From positions 1-49,515 of the forward strand of contig CAZNHL010000025.1 in assembly GCA_964572965.1 (NCBI GenBank): a DNA stretch of 49,515 bases, read 5' to 3'. Under the pieces are notes generated by a model. It made no database searches, was not told where the DNA came from, and saw nothing but the letters and a program-made list of their open reading frames with translations. Shown here one piece after another: positions 7,708 through 15,580 of this stretch (the first letter of the stretch is position 1; each line of letters opens with the position of its first letter). This DNA comes from CAZNHL01 sp964572965. GTDB lineage: Bacteria; Bacteroidota; Bacteroidia; Cytophagales; UBA9547. Made by a program: the position numbers and the translations under genes.

Positions 7708-7866
7708 CTAAGCAAATAGACTAGCAATCTTTTTTAGCCTTAAGTATTTTTTCCATATAGCTGGAAACTGTTTTTTTAATCTTTCGAGCTCAGCATCTGC
7801 ATTGACATTGGTACTATATAAATCATAGTGTCTCATTTGGTCCATTACATCTTCTTCTTTCGTCAT
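7708..7866 (-). CDS. Small 52-residue protein of unknown function
   Basis: An open frame on the minus strand from ATG 7866 to TAG 7708 encodes MTKEEDVMDQMRHYDLYSTN and ends KKYLRLKKIASLFA. It is highly charged and helical, with normal codon use, and it lies just upstream of the unknown gene ending at 7033, on the same strand. Length and position (between 7650 and a promoter-sized gap) make it a plausible first gene of that small operon. No family is recognised; it could be a chance frame. Confidence 0.4.
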   Translation of the reverse strand: MTKEEDVMDQMRHYDLYSTNVNADAELERLKKQFPAIWKKYLRLKKIASLFA

Positions 7867-8074
7867 AAAATTCGTTATTGAATACTTTATAGTCTGGATA
7901 GATTAAAAGGTTTTAAATTATTTAAAAAAATAAAGAAACTGGTGTCATCGTTTTTTTGAAGGGGAAAAGACGTTTTTAATGCTGATTGTGAGCTTTTCTG
8001 TGTCTCGGCTTTTTTACTTCAAAAAAATGTTCCCTTATAACCTTTGCTGCTTAATTCTGCCAGCATAGACAAAT

Positions 8075-8116
8075 AAAAACGCTCATTCTCTTTCACGTAT
8101 GGAGATGAGCGTTTTT
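8075..8116. terminator. Perfect bidirectional terminator hairpin
   Basis: AAAAACGCTCAT (8075-8086) pairs exactly with ATGAGCGTTTTT (8105-8116) around an 18-base loop. Flanking A and T tracts let it work on either strand. It separates the accessory genes at 6.1-7.9 kb from the GC-richer non-coding patch that follows. Confidence 0.75.
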
Positions 8117-8600
8117 GCCTTGATCTAAGGTGCGCGTGGGTGCACCTAAAACAAAATGGGAAACGCCCCACCTTTTAAAGTCTACTACATACGAGTTTAG
8201 TATCTGGGCGATTTCCCTGCCGACGAGTGAATGGCGTGTTTTTGGCATGCGTGGGAGAGGACATGCACTTAAACGACATCCCGAAGGGTGGCGGTTGTGT
8301 GCATGGACTGTGCGCTGGTGGCAAAAACATGACACATGAATGAGCCTTGGGGTTGAAGGGGCAAATAGCCCCTTGGGAGATATTTAATATAAAGCGAATT
8401 ATAGTGCGAGCTTGTGTTGCGCCTGCGGCAAGCTTGCACTATAATGGAAGCGGCTTTATGTTAAATAGCGTTGCGATGGGTTGTCGTAGTGAGGAAGATG
8501 CATGCACGGAACGGCTGGCGGATGTGCTTTAACTACCTTTCAAGCTTGAGTGTTGTGTCGCACATACGAGAAGCAGCCGTGACAGTGCATGTAGCTGACG
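8117..8600. other. GC-richer non-coding patch, possible mobile-element transfer region remnant
   Basis: No open frame here looks like a real protein, yet composition rises well above the surrounding AT-rich genes and the text is rich in structure. A 7-base stem AAGGGGC / GCCCCTT sits at 8356-8374, and a large palindrome at 8398-8445 is listed separately. I have the impression that such a stretch recurs beside mobilisation genes of Bacteroidota conjugative elements, but I cannot verify this here. It ends abruptly at about 8600-8646, where a truncated restriction gene begins. The junction suggests insertion or deletion by a mobile element. Confidence 0.4.
8398..8445. repeat. 17-base inverted repeat, cruciform or oriT-like
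   Basis: The arms 8398-8414 (ATTATAGTGCGAGCTTG) and 8429-8445 (CAAGCTTGCACTATAAT) are complementary with a single mismatch, around a 14-base GC-rich loop. No T tract follows, so it is not a normal terminator. Such a structure fits a relaxase-recognition hairpin (oriT) or a recombination site; the assignment is inference. Confidence 0.5.
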
Positions 8601-8645
8601 AACTACGCTCTATCTATACGGGAATATGGTTGCTATGAGGGGTAA

Positions 8646-9819
8646 GCTATTCAAATACGGTATTTTCCCATACTTTTCTTTTATGTGTTCATGTCGAGCA
8701 CTTTGCTTCTCCGCTAATACCTGGAAAAAAAGATTGGTTAGTTCATCAAAATCAAAAATAGTTTGACTGTTAAGAAATATATAGCCATCGTCCCCTTTGT
8801 GATATTTACAGAGTTGTGCTTCCAATAATTAAAGGAAGAGTACTCGGTTGATCCATGTAATACAAAGTTCCAGAGAAATATTAAAAAGTTGTTCCTTCTT
8901 ACTTAGGCCGTAGGAAGAAAGATTTGGAATATTTCGCAAAACTTCTTTATCCTCGAGTTTTAAAATAGTGTTTTCTAAAAGAGAAGCTGGATCTGCTTTT
9001 TCTTTTTGTTTGATTAATTTTTTTCCTCCATCTTTTATTTCTTCTAAACCAATAATATGTAACAGTTCTGCATAGAATTTTGTATCTAATGAGTTACTGT
9101 CGTTAGCAAAAGCGTGTTTAAGAAGGTGTACTGGAGAAAGTATTTTATATAAAGCAATCAGTTTATTGTCCTCTGATTTACTGCTACTCTTAATAGTCCT
9201 TTCTAGTTGCCTGATATCAAAGTAAGTACATGGAATGGCTTCATTAATCGAATCTAAAAAAGGTTTAGCGATACTATCATAAAAGAATGGAGTATCATGA
9301 CCATTAGATTTCCAGCCCTCATAGTCTTTTCTAAGCTTACTGTTGCGATAGACGTTTTTATCAAACCAAAGTTCATCAAATAGGTACCATTCATAAATAT
9401 TTAGTAACAATAAGATATTTGATATCAATATTGTTATGTTCTGTACGTTCACGGAGATAGTATAAAATAAGCTCATGCATGGCCTTTACATTAGGCTTTG
9501 CTTCACTTATCATCTCTGTCTTATTGGACGTTTTTTTTACTTCAATAATAACACCTACAGTATCCTTAGCCGTTTTTCCTGTATGAATAACCAAATCATT
9601 ACGCCCCTTGGTATTAATTTCATGCAGATCTTTATACCAAGTATCTTTTAAAAAATCAGAAATTATATTTTTGAGATGTTCTTCACTTTCCTTTTCGTTT
9701 ATTTTGGATAGAAGAGTGGAGAAATTTGTTTTGAAAGCTTCAATATCAATACGGCCAACCTTTTCTTTCAGATAGGCTTTATTAAGTGATTGCTTCGGAT
9801 TATTGCTAATTAGTTTCAT
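8646..9819 (-). pseudogene. Type II restriction enzyme/methylase (DUF7149 / Eco57I-like), decayed N-terminal part
   Basis: Three adjacent minus-strand frames together read as the first ~400 residues of a large fused restriction-methylation protein of Bacteroidota. The opening is MKLISNNPKQSLNKAYLKEK, then GRNDLVIHTGKTAKD and GVIIEVKKTSNK (PD-(D/E)xK-like nuclease domain), then IYEWYLFDELWFDKNVY. The gene is broken three ways: a one-base insertion in the A run near 9404-9407, an in-frame TAA at about 8826-8828 (RVLFL*LLEAQL), and loss of everything after KIPYLNS at about 8646, including the whole methylase domain. It cannot make an active enzyme. The frameshift alone might be a sequencing error, but the three lesions together indicate decay. 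Confidence 0.8.
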
Positions 9820-9873
9820 TTCAGAGATATATTCCTGTTTACTTATCTATATTCGTTTTTTTACCTCTGCCTA

Positions 9874-10884
9874 TTACTCTTCACCCAATTTATCTTCCCA
9901 CATTTCAAGCAGTTCATGCAATTTAGCCTGTAATAGTTTTTTATCCGGCAAAGCCAGTTCGTATTGACTTACAAGTGTGGGAGAAAGCTGTCGGCTGAGT
10001 GCATATTCTACAACTTCATGGTCTTTGTCTTTACAGAGCAAAATACCAATGCTTGGGTTCTCGTAAGGTTTCTTTACATCTCGATCGAGTGCTTCAAGGT
10101 AGAAATTGAGTTGTCCCAGATGCTCAGGGGAGAAATCCGTTGTTTTTAACTCAAATGCTACCAGGCATTGTAAACCGCGGTGATAGAAAAGTAGATCAAT
10201 AAAGAAGTCTTTGTTACCAACCTGCAGGCGGTACTCTTCGCCCATGAAGAGAAAATCTTTGCCGAGCTCCAACAAAAAAGTTTTCATTTGATGTACTAAG
10301 CCTTTTTGCAGATCGCTTTCGTTGTGGTTCTCCGGCAGGTTCAGGAAATCCAGTACATAGCTTTCTTTAAATATGTTCTCAAGGCCATTCGGTAAAACTC
10401 TCGGCAGTGATGAGAGTTCTTGGTTTTGAGTCAGACTAAGTAATGTTCGTTCGTAATAAGAGGCGTTGACCTGGCGTTCGAGTTCTCTTACACTTAGCCT
10501 TTCTTTGATAGATAACCTCAGATAGAATTCTCGTTCCTCATTGGTTTTTAATGCGAAAATGATTCGGTTATGACTCCAGCTTAATTCTCTCCACAGTGTG
10601 GCGAGTTTTGGCAAATCGGCATAGGTTTCGTAGAATTGCTTCATACGCCACAGGTTTTTATCTGAAAATCCTTTGCTTTTAGGTTCCTGCGTTTGTATAA
10701 ACTGCGCTAACTGAGAAACTGTAGATTTGCCCCAGCCTTCATTCTTTGTACGGTGTGTAATGTATTTACCGATCTCCCAATACAGGTTAATCAGTTCTGT
10801 ATTGACTGCTTTAAAAGCATTATAGCGAGCCTGCTTGATGAGGTGGATTACCTCTCCGAAATTATTATGACTAAGATTATCCAT
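9874..10884 (-). CDS. DUF1016 / YhcG-family PD-(D/E)xK nuclease
   Basis: A 336-residue protein of normal family length. The N-terminal DUF1016 helical domain (about 1-150) has INLYWEIGKYITHR, then GFSDKNLWRMKQFY and LSWSHNRIIFALK. The C-terminal nuclease domain (about 190-330) has FIDLLFYHRGLQCLVAFELK, where the Asp and the Glu-Leu-Lys form a PD-(D/E)xK active site. YhcG-type proteins commonly accompany restriction-modification and other defence genes and were predicted to be nucleases. Here the partner restriction gene, 54 bases downstream on the same strand, is broken, so this nuclease seems to be an orphan. The reading frame is intact. Confidence 0.88.
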   Translation of the reverse strand: MDNLSHNNFGEVIHLIKQARYNAFKAVNTELINLYWEIGKYITHRTKNEGWGKSTVSQLAQFIQTQEPKSKGFSDKNLWRMKQFYETYADLPKLATLWRELSWSHNRIIFALKTNEEREFYLRLSIKERLSVRELERQVNASYYERTLLSLTQNQELSSLPRVLPNGLENIFKESYVLDFLNLPENHNESDLQKGLVHQMKTFLLELGKDFLFMGEEYRLQVGNKDFFIDLLFYHRGLQCLVAFELKTTDFSPEHLGQLNFYLEALDRDVKKPYENPSIGILLCKDKDHEVVEYALSRQLSPTLVSQYELALPDKKLLQAKLHELLEMWEDKLGEE

Positions 10885-11033
10885 TTAAAAAGTCTGTAAA
10901 TTAAAAGGTTGCTCTACGCTTTCAGTAATCGATATCTGATGAATCTTTTATCCATCGTCAAGGTTGAACTTAATCTCTGCAAAATACAAAATAATGTTGG
11001 TAGTCTATAAAGTTTCAGGTAGTGATTTGGAGA

Positions 11034-11300
11034 TCAGCGGCGTTTGTCTTTAACATTGTTATCAAATGCAATCAAATTAAACATTGACCTCATGCGGCTG
11101 CGTGTACGGCTGCCGTAGGCTGATTCGATCTCATAGGCGCTGAGGTTGGTGGTGATGTGCGTGATCATGCCTTTACTGACAAAAAGATCATAACGGCTGA
11201 GGAGTATTTCTGCCATGACGTTTGTGGCTTCGTTGCCGTAGTATTTCAGGCTGGTTTCTGTGCCAAGGTCATCGAAGCAATAAGTACGCGGTATATGCAT
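11034..11300 (-). pseudogene. DnaC-like AAA+ ATPase, C-terminal fragment
   Basis: The 88-residue frame starts inside a conserved domain. IPRTYCFDDLGTE is a Walker B motif, THITTNLSAYEIE is sensor 1, and YGSRTRSRMRSMFNLI carries the arginine-finger region. These are the C-terminal halves of DnaC/IstB-type helicase-loader ATPases as found in Bacteroidota phages and mobile elements. The Walker A half is absent, because the homology stops at the junction at about 11300 with the Coq4-like fragment on the opposite strand. It is presumably a leftover of an integrated element. Confidence 0.75.
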
Positions 11301-11304
11301 GGAT

Positions 11305-11757
11305 TAAATTCGGTTTCTTTTCAATCCCAATCCCTAACTTTGAAAGCAGAAGAAACAATGTGTATTTACATGACATAAGCCATATTGTTACCGGATATGA
11401 TACTACCTGGAAAGGAGAAAGTGCCATTTCCGCCTGGGAGATTGCTTCGGGTGGCTGGAACAAATTATATTTCCCTTGGCTTTTGACTCTTTGGGCAATG
11501 GGATTAGGTATACTGTTTTATACTAAATCAACCCTGAAAGCTTTTAATGAAGGCTTAACCATGCACAATGCCCTGACCAGCGGCCTGACTAAAGATGATA
11601 TATATAAACTGACTGTAGCTGACTTACAAAAACATTAAGTAGTAAACCTAAAAGCGAGAAGAATCCATTTCTCTGGTCTGTAGTAAGTTTATTGGTTTTC
11701 TTTTTGCCTTTTATAACTATGCTTCTGATACTATCAGCAGCTATAAAACTATTCTAA
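11305..11757 (+). pseudogene. Coq4-like HDxxH membrane protein, truncated and frameshifted
   Basis: From the junction at about 11305 the frame reads IPIPNFESRRNNVYLHDISH, then VTGYDTTWKGESAISAWEIA. The HDxxH / GY / E pattern is that of Coq4-like proteins. A membrane segment follows (YFPWLLTLWAMGLGILFY). The N-terminus (probably ~80 residues) is missing. Near 11630 the A run in CAAAAACATT appears to lack one A. Adding one would join ADLQK to TLSSKPKSEKNPFLWSVVSL and a second membrane segment ending at TAA 11757. The gene is therefore both truncated at the accessory-element boundary and frameshifted. The family link is by motif only. Confidence 0.55.
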
Positions 11758-11762
11758 CAAAG

Positions 11763-11927
11763 GTGCACTCCCTCATATTTAAACAGATAAAACCCAGTAT
11801 CGATCTGTACTTTAAGCCCCAAACAATTCCAGACAAAGGCTGGTTTGCATACATCCGTATTTACGAACCTGAACAGGCCGCATTTGACGGCAGCTGGAAA
11901 CCAGGCGATTTTGAAGAAGTAAAATAA
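11763..11927 (+). pseudogene. DUF1254/DUF1214-type protein, C-terminal fragment
   Basis: The frame ending at TAA 11925-11927 reads SIDLYFKPQTIPDKGWFAYI, then RIYEPEQAAFDGSWKPGDFE. The ending GWF-x-Y-x-R-x-Y-x-P...WKP is the hallmark of the C-terminus of DUF1214 domains in DUF1254 proteins. The loop that normally follows DLYF (a GPKAP-like stretch of about 12 residues) seems to be deleted, and no upstream part of the gene remains. It shows that core or accessory genes at this boundary lost sequence. Confidence 0.6.
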
Positions 11928-11936
11928 TCAGCAAAC

Positions 11937-11970
11937 AAAAAAGCAGGTAATTTGAATTACCTGTTTTTTT
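11937..11970. terminator. Bidirectional terminator between convergent genes
   Basis: CAGGTAATT (11944-11952) pairs exactly with AATTACCTG (11955-11963), preceded by an A-rich stretch and followed by TTTTTTT. It serves both the fragment ending at 11927 and the VOC gene ending at 11982. Confidence 0.8.
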
Positions 11971-11981
11971 GTTTAGCTATA

Positions 11982-12392
11982 TTATTCAGTTGAAAATTTC
12001 TTTATAGCTTCAGCGCTTACTGGTGTAAAAAAGTTAATCAAATTACCGTCAGGATCACGGAATAACAATGAGCGGTTTCCCCAAGGCATCGTTGTTGGCA
12101 CCTGAACAATCTCTCCCGTCAAATCTTTAATCCGCTCGTAATCTTCATCTACATTAGAAACCAGAAACTCAATAATAACACTTTTGTTTGCTGCCGGCTG
12201 AGCAACTCCTTCTCCAAAGAATGTCAGTGTTCTGGTACTCCCGATTGCCAGAGCAGAAAGCCCCGTAGCTATTTCTGCGAAATCTTCTGTTGCCCACCTG
12301 GCAGCCACACCCGAAGCTTTTTCATAAAAACTAACTAATCGTTTAATATCCGCAGTAATAATTCTTAACGATACCAAATTCATGTTTTTCAT
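11982..12392 (-). CDS. VOC-superfamily (glyoxalase/bleomycin-resistance-like) protein
   Basis: A 136-residue protein with the two beta-alpha-beta-beta-beta units of the VOC fold: VSLRIITADIKRLVSFYEKA at the start and WGNRSLLFRDPDGNLINFF in the second half. The end motif FRDPDGNLINF is the standard C-terminal metal-site strand, with a polar Asn in place of Glu. It is probably a small dimeric cytoplasmic enzyme or drug-binding protein; the substrate is unknown. It stands alone between two terminators. Confidence 0.85.
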   Translation of the reverse strand: MKNMNLVSLRIITADIKRLVSFYEKASGVAARWATEDFAEIATGLSALAIGSTRTLTFFGEGVAQPAANKSVIIEFLVSNVDEDYERIKDLTGEIVQVPTTMPWGNRSLLFRDPDGNLINFFTPVSAEAIKKFSTE

Positions 12393-12598
12393 TTTGCTCT
12401 AGTTTGTTTTATTCTCAAAAATAAAACAGTGTTGAGACAACAGTATGTCAGGAGCTTTAACTATACCTGGATAAACTTGAATCAGGGGTATGACAGGCTA
12501 AAGCTCAACGACCAAGTGCACAACTCCCGGCAAACTGTTACCGCAATGATTGGTCATAAATTTATAATAAGGTATGGCCGACAAGTCATACCTAAAAG

Positions 12599-12636
12599 AA
12601 AATCCCGCTCCAGCTATGTGCCGAAACGGGATTTTT
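12599..12636 (-). terminator. Terminator after aroC
   Basis: AAAATCCCG (12599-12607) pairs with CGGGATTTT (12627-12635). It lies 20 bases beyond the aroC stop on the minus strand, where the stem is followed by a T-rich stretch. A second stem AGGTATG / CATACCT lies just beyond, at about 12570-12593. Confidence 0.65.
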
Positions 12637-12655
12637 ATATGATTTAAAACAACTA

Positions 12656-13735
12656 TTAAGCTTGTGCTGCTTTGTTTCTCATGTACATGTCTGCCAGTAC
12701 TATTGCAGCCATTGCTTCTACAATAGGCACCGCTCTTGGTACTACGCATGGATCGTGACGGCCTTTGCCCGATACCACTGCTGCTTTGCCTTCTTTATCA
12801 ATACTGTCCTGATCCTGCATGATGGTTGCAACCGGCTTAAAAGCTGTACGGAAATAAATATCCTCTCCATTGGAAATACCTCCCTGAATACCTCCTGAAT
12901 GGTTAGTTTCAGTACGGATAGTGCCATGCTCATCTGCATAAAACTTATCGTTGTGCTCAGAACCAAGCATACTTACGCCATCGAAACCGCTGCCATATTC
13001 AAAACCTTTTACAGCATTGATACTTAACATGGCTTTACCAAGCTCTGCGTGTAACTTATCAAATACAGGCTCTCCCAGGCCTACAGGAGTTCCTTTGATC
13101 ACACAACTTACAACACCCCCTACTGTATCGCGGTTTTTACGCACCTCGTCGATATAGTTGATCATTTTCTCAGCAAGCGCCTGATCCGGACAGCGAACAA
13201 TGTTGTCGTCGGTTGTATTCAGGTCAAGTATTTGGTATGGCGATTCAAGTTTGATGTTACCCACTTGTGATACATAAGCCTGAATAGTGATACCTAATGA
13301 CTCCAGAAATTTTTTAGCCACTGCTCCTGCTGCTACACGGGCAAGTGTTTCACGGGCAGAGCTGCGACCACCTCCGCGATAATCTCTGTTGCCATACTTC
13401 ACATCGTAAGTGTAATCGGCATGAGAAGGGCGGAATTTATCGGCAATGTGAGAATAATCTTTACTGCGCTGATCTGCGTTGTACACAAGCATAGCGATTG
13501 GCGTACCTGTAGAGCGACCTTCAAAGATTCCTGAAAGGATTTCTATTCTGTCGTCTTCGCTGCGCTGCGTGGTAATTTTTGACTGCCCCGGTTTGCGGCG
13601 GTCAAGCTCATGCTGAATGTATTCCTCGTTCAGTTCAACACCTGCCGGACAACCATCCAATACAACTCCTACTGCTTTTCCGTGCGACTCACCGAATGTG
13701 CTTATCTTAAATATGCTTCCGTATGTACTGCTCAT
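12656..13735 (-). CDS. aroC: Chorismate synthase
   Basis: A 359-residue protein of the usual length that converts EPSP to chorismate, the last shikimate-pathway step, using reduced FMN. The diagnostic blocks are all present: STFGESHGKAVGVVLDGCPAG at the start (His17/18 region), ELDRRKPGQS, RPSHADYTYDVKYG, YRGGGRSSARETLARVAAGA, and GKGRHDPCVVPRAVPIVEAM at the end. Its ATG overlaps the batD-like stop as ATGA, so the two genes are translationally coupled and share an operon, though their functions are unrelated. No defect is seen. Confidence 0.97.
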   Translation of the reverse strand: MSSTYGSIFKISTFGESHGKAVGVVLDGCPAGVELNEEYIQHELDRRKPGQSKITTQRSEDDRIEILSGIFEGRSTGTPIAMLVYNADQRSKDYSHIADKFRPSHADYTYDVKYGNRDYRGGGRSSARETLARVAAGAVAKKFLESLGITIQAYVSQVGNIKLESPYQILDLNTTDDNIVRCPDQALAEKMINYIDEVRKNRDTVGGVVSCVIKGTPVGLGEPVFDKLHAELGKAMLSINAVKGFEYGSGFDGVSMLGSEHNDKFYADEHGTIRTETNHSGGIQGGISNGEDIYFRTAFKPVATIMQDQDSIDKEGKAAVVSGKGRHDPCVVPRAVPIVEAMAAIVLADMYMRNKAAQA

Positions 13736-15207
13736 TTTTTCGTTACATTAACTTTGCGGATCCCCTTACGCAATACTGCGCGGAAACGCTTTTGCCTTTT
13801 TACCAGAAAATAACTTGAAACTACAAACATGACCAAAAGAACATTATTGGCTATGACTTTGTAGAATTCTTCTCCTTTGTAGTCTACAAAGGTATTTTTT
13901 TCTTTTTCAATAAGCGAATAAAAACCGCTGTAATCCCCCTCTTTTTCCTCTTGCACTCTGACAACTCCTTTTACTCTGAGGTTAAGGTGTGGAGAAAGGG
14001 TATCATAGCGTTCACGGATGGGATCAAAATACACCCAGGCGAAGTAACGTTTAAGGTCCAGAATGTCTCCTTCTTTGGGAACAACATAGTATTTGTACAG
14101 TCGCTCTGCTTCAAAACTATTATCTTTCCATAAGCTTTTTTCTATTACTTCCGGTTCAAATACATCAAGGTCATGAGTTCTGATAAAAAACGGATTGGCT
14201 CCGAAACTGCCAACACCTGACACTTTGAAAGAAAGTAATACACTCTCTCCTGATTTCGCTACTGATTTTGACAGGCTGCTTGTTAATTTAAACTGCCCTA
14301 CAGACACGCGGTTTTTTAGCGGATGCGGGGGCAATGCTTTTACAAAAACCCGTTTTGCTGCGCTGGAAAACACTACTATTTCCTGCTGTTTCTCATAACC
14401 TGAAGTGGCATCTTTATTCTTGATCAGCTTATACTTCAGCATTTTCAGATTAAGGGCAGGGAATTGCAAATCTGTTGCTCCAACAGGAAAATAAGCTGCC
14501 TGAAAAAGCTTCAATCGAGTATAACCTTTACCGTTGATCTGTATCTTTTCAGGAATAATTTCATCTACCACCTTAAATTGTTCAAGGCAATTGGCAGGTT
14601 TCATTTTTTTCTGTATTTCTTTCAACTGTGAACCAAGTTCAAAAAACTCAAGCTCTACCCTATTGTCTGCTCCTACATACAATGCAACAGAAACCGTCAG
14701 AGCTTGTCCTGCATAAATTTTATCGTCCGAGACAGAAAGCGACAAGAAGGCATTTTCATGAATATTTTCCAGATCGAGCTTTTTGAGCTGCTTCGGATCT
14801 ATGTTTTCTGTTGCGGCAGCCTCATGTGATTTTTCTTTTGCCGGCCCTACTTTCAACTCACAACCCTGAGATCCGACTTTAGTATCATTGATTCTTATAG
14901 TAAATGGTTTCAGGATGAAATCCCCTTCTTTTTTGGGTTCATAAGTCTGGCTAAGCTCATAAACAGATACAATGTGTCCATTAACAAGATTTGTTTCTGC
15001 ATTTGATTTTACGGCACGCTTTTTGAATCCTTTAATATCTGGAAATGAGGAGTGGCTTCTGACGGGAATATTCTGAGATATGATTTTTATTGAGAATGTT
15101 TCATTCAACGCCACCTTTTGTTCTCCCAAATGAATACTGACTTCCTGAGCATTAAGTGCCAGAGAAGACAACAATAAAGAAACTATTATATAAACTAAGT
15201 GACGCAT
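13732..15207 (-). CDS. batD: BatD-like (aerotolerance) membrane-anchored protein
   Basis: A 491-residue protein. Residues 1-20 are a signal peptide ending ALNAQ. A BatD-type series of beta domains follows (NETFSIKII, YEPKKEGDFILKPFTIRIND, YAGQALTVSVALYVG, SVGQFKLTSSLSKSVAKSGE). A membrane segment at about 454-472 (VLLVMFVVSSYFLV) precedes a basic cytoplasmic tail. BatD proteins normally work with BatA/BatB and MoxR in envelope stress tolerance, but none of those partners is in this window, so the gene is detached from the classical cluster. Some Bacteroidota carry such solo BatD-like genes. Confidence 0.8.
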   Translation of the reverse strand: MRHLVYIIVSLLLSSLALNAQEVSIHLGEQKVALNETFSIKIISQNIPVRSHSSFPDIKGFKKRAVKSNAETNLVNGHIVSVYELSQTYEPKKEGDFILKPFTIRINDTKVGSQGCELKVGPAKEKSHEAAATENIDPKQLKKLDLENIHENAFLSLSVSDDKIYAGQALTVSVALYVGADNRVELEFFELGSQLKEIQKKMKPANCLEQFKVVDEIIPEKIQINGKGYTRLKLFQAAYFPVGATDLQFPALNLKMLKYKLIKNKDATSGYEKQQEIVVFSSAAKRVFVKALPPHPLKNRVSVGQFKLTSSLSKSVAKSGESVLLSFKVSGVGSFGANPFFIRTHDLDVFEPEVIEKSLWKDNSFEAERLYKYYVVPKEGDILDLKRYFAWVYFDPIRERYDTLSPHLNLRVKGVVRVQEEKEGDYSGFYSLIEKEKNTFVDYKGEEFYKVIANNVLLVMFVVSSYFLVKRQKRFRAVLRKGIRKVNVTKK

Positions 15208-15298
15208 TAAAACAAAAATACGCTTTTTACTTAATTATAAGACAACAGTCGGAGTTTTTGTGCGTTATATAAACCAAGAACCAAACCTTTTTTAGCTT

Positions 15299-15481
15299 AT
15301 GTTGGAATACGTGAAAGTAATTTTGAGCAAGGTTAGCTTTGATAAGCATTTATTCGAAAAAGAATTGCTAAAAGCAGTCAAAACCCTCGTAAAAGACGAG
15401 GCAGAAGAATTAAAAACGTGGTGCTACCTGAATTTCAGCGGCGACTATCAGCGCATTCTGAATAAAACATTTTACGCATAG
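15299..15481 (+). CDS. Conserved small Bacteroidota protein
   Basis: A 60-residue protein (MLEYVKVILSKVSFDKHLFE, KTLVKDEAEELKTWCYLNFS). This pattern (LEYVK.IL.KVSFD..LFEKEL.KA) is familiar to me from short conserved hypothetical proteins of Bacteroidota. It is helical, charged and without a signal peptide. The function is unknown. It is followed 9 bases later by a long hairpin and is transcribed divergently from batD. Confidence 0.65.
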   Translation: MLEYVKVILSKVSFDKHLFEKELLKAVKTLVKDEAEELKTWCYLNFSGDYQRILNKTFYA

Positions 15482-15490
15482 AATCAACAG

Positions 15491-15560
15491 ATTGTGGATT
15501 TCTTAAGATTGATTGAGGATTTAATCCCCAAAAGCTTAAGAAATCCACAATTTTATTTTT
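15491..15560 (+). terminator. Long 17-base-pair hairpin, terminator-like
   Basis: The arms 15491-15507 (ATTGTGGATTTCTTAAG) and 15535-15551 (its exact reverse complement) are perfect. Within the 27-base loop a smaller GGATT / AATCC stem is possible. A T-rich stretch follows (15550-15562). It separates the small gene at 15481 from the AraC gene ending at 15581, so it can terminate either. The stem is longer than a usual terminator. Confidence 0.65.
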
Positions 15561-15580
15561 TTCTTACTAGAGAATCATTT

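Noticed and set aside
8093..8532. Several 60-80 codon frames in the GC-richer patch on both strands
   Set aside because: They overlap each other and contain the palindromic stems; apparent conservation is better explained at the DNA level.
12429..12647. 72-codon plus-strand frame between the VOC gene and aroC
   Set aside because: It runs through the aroC terminator hairpin and resembles no family.
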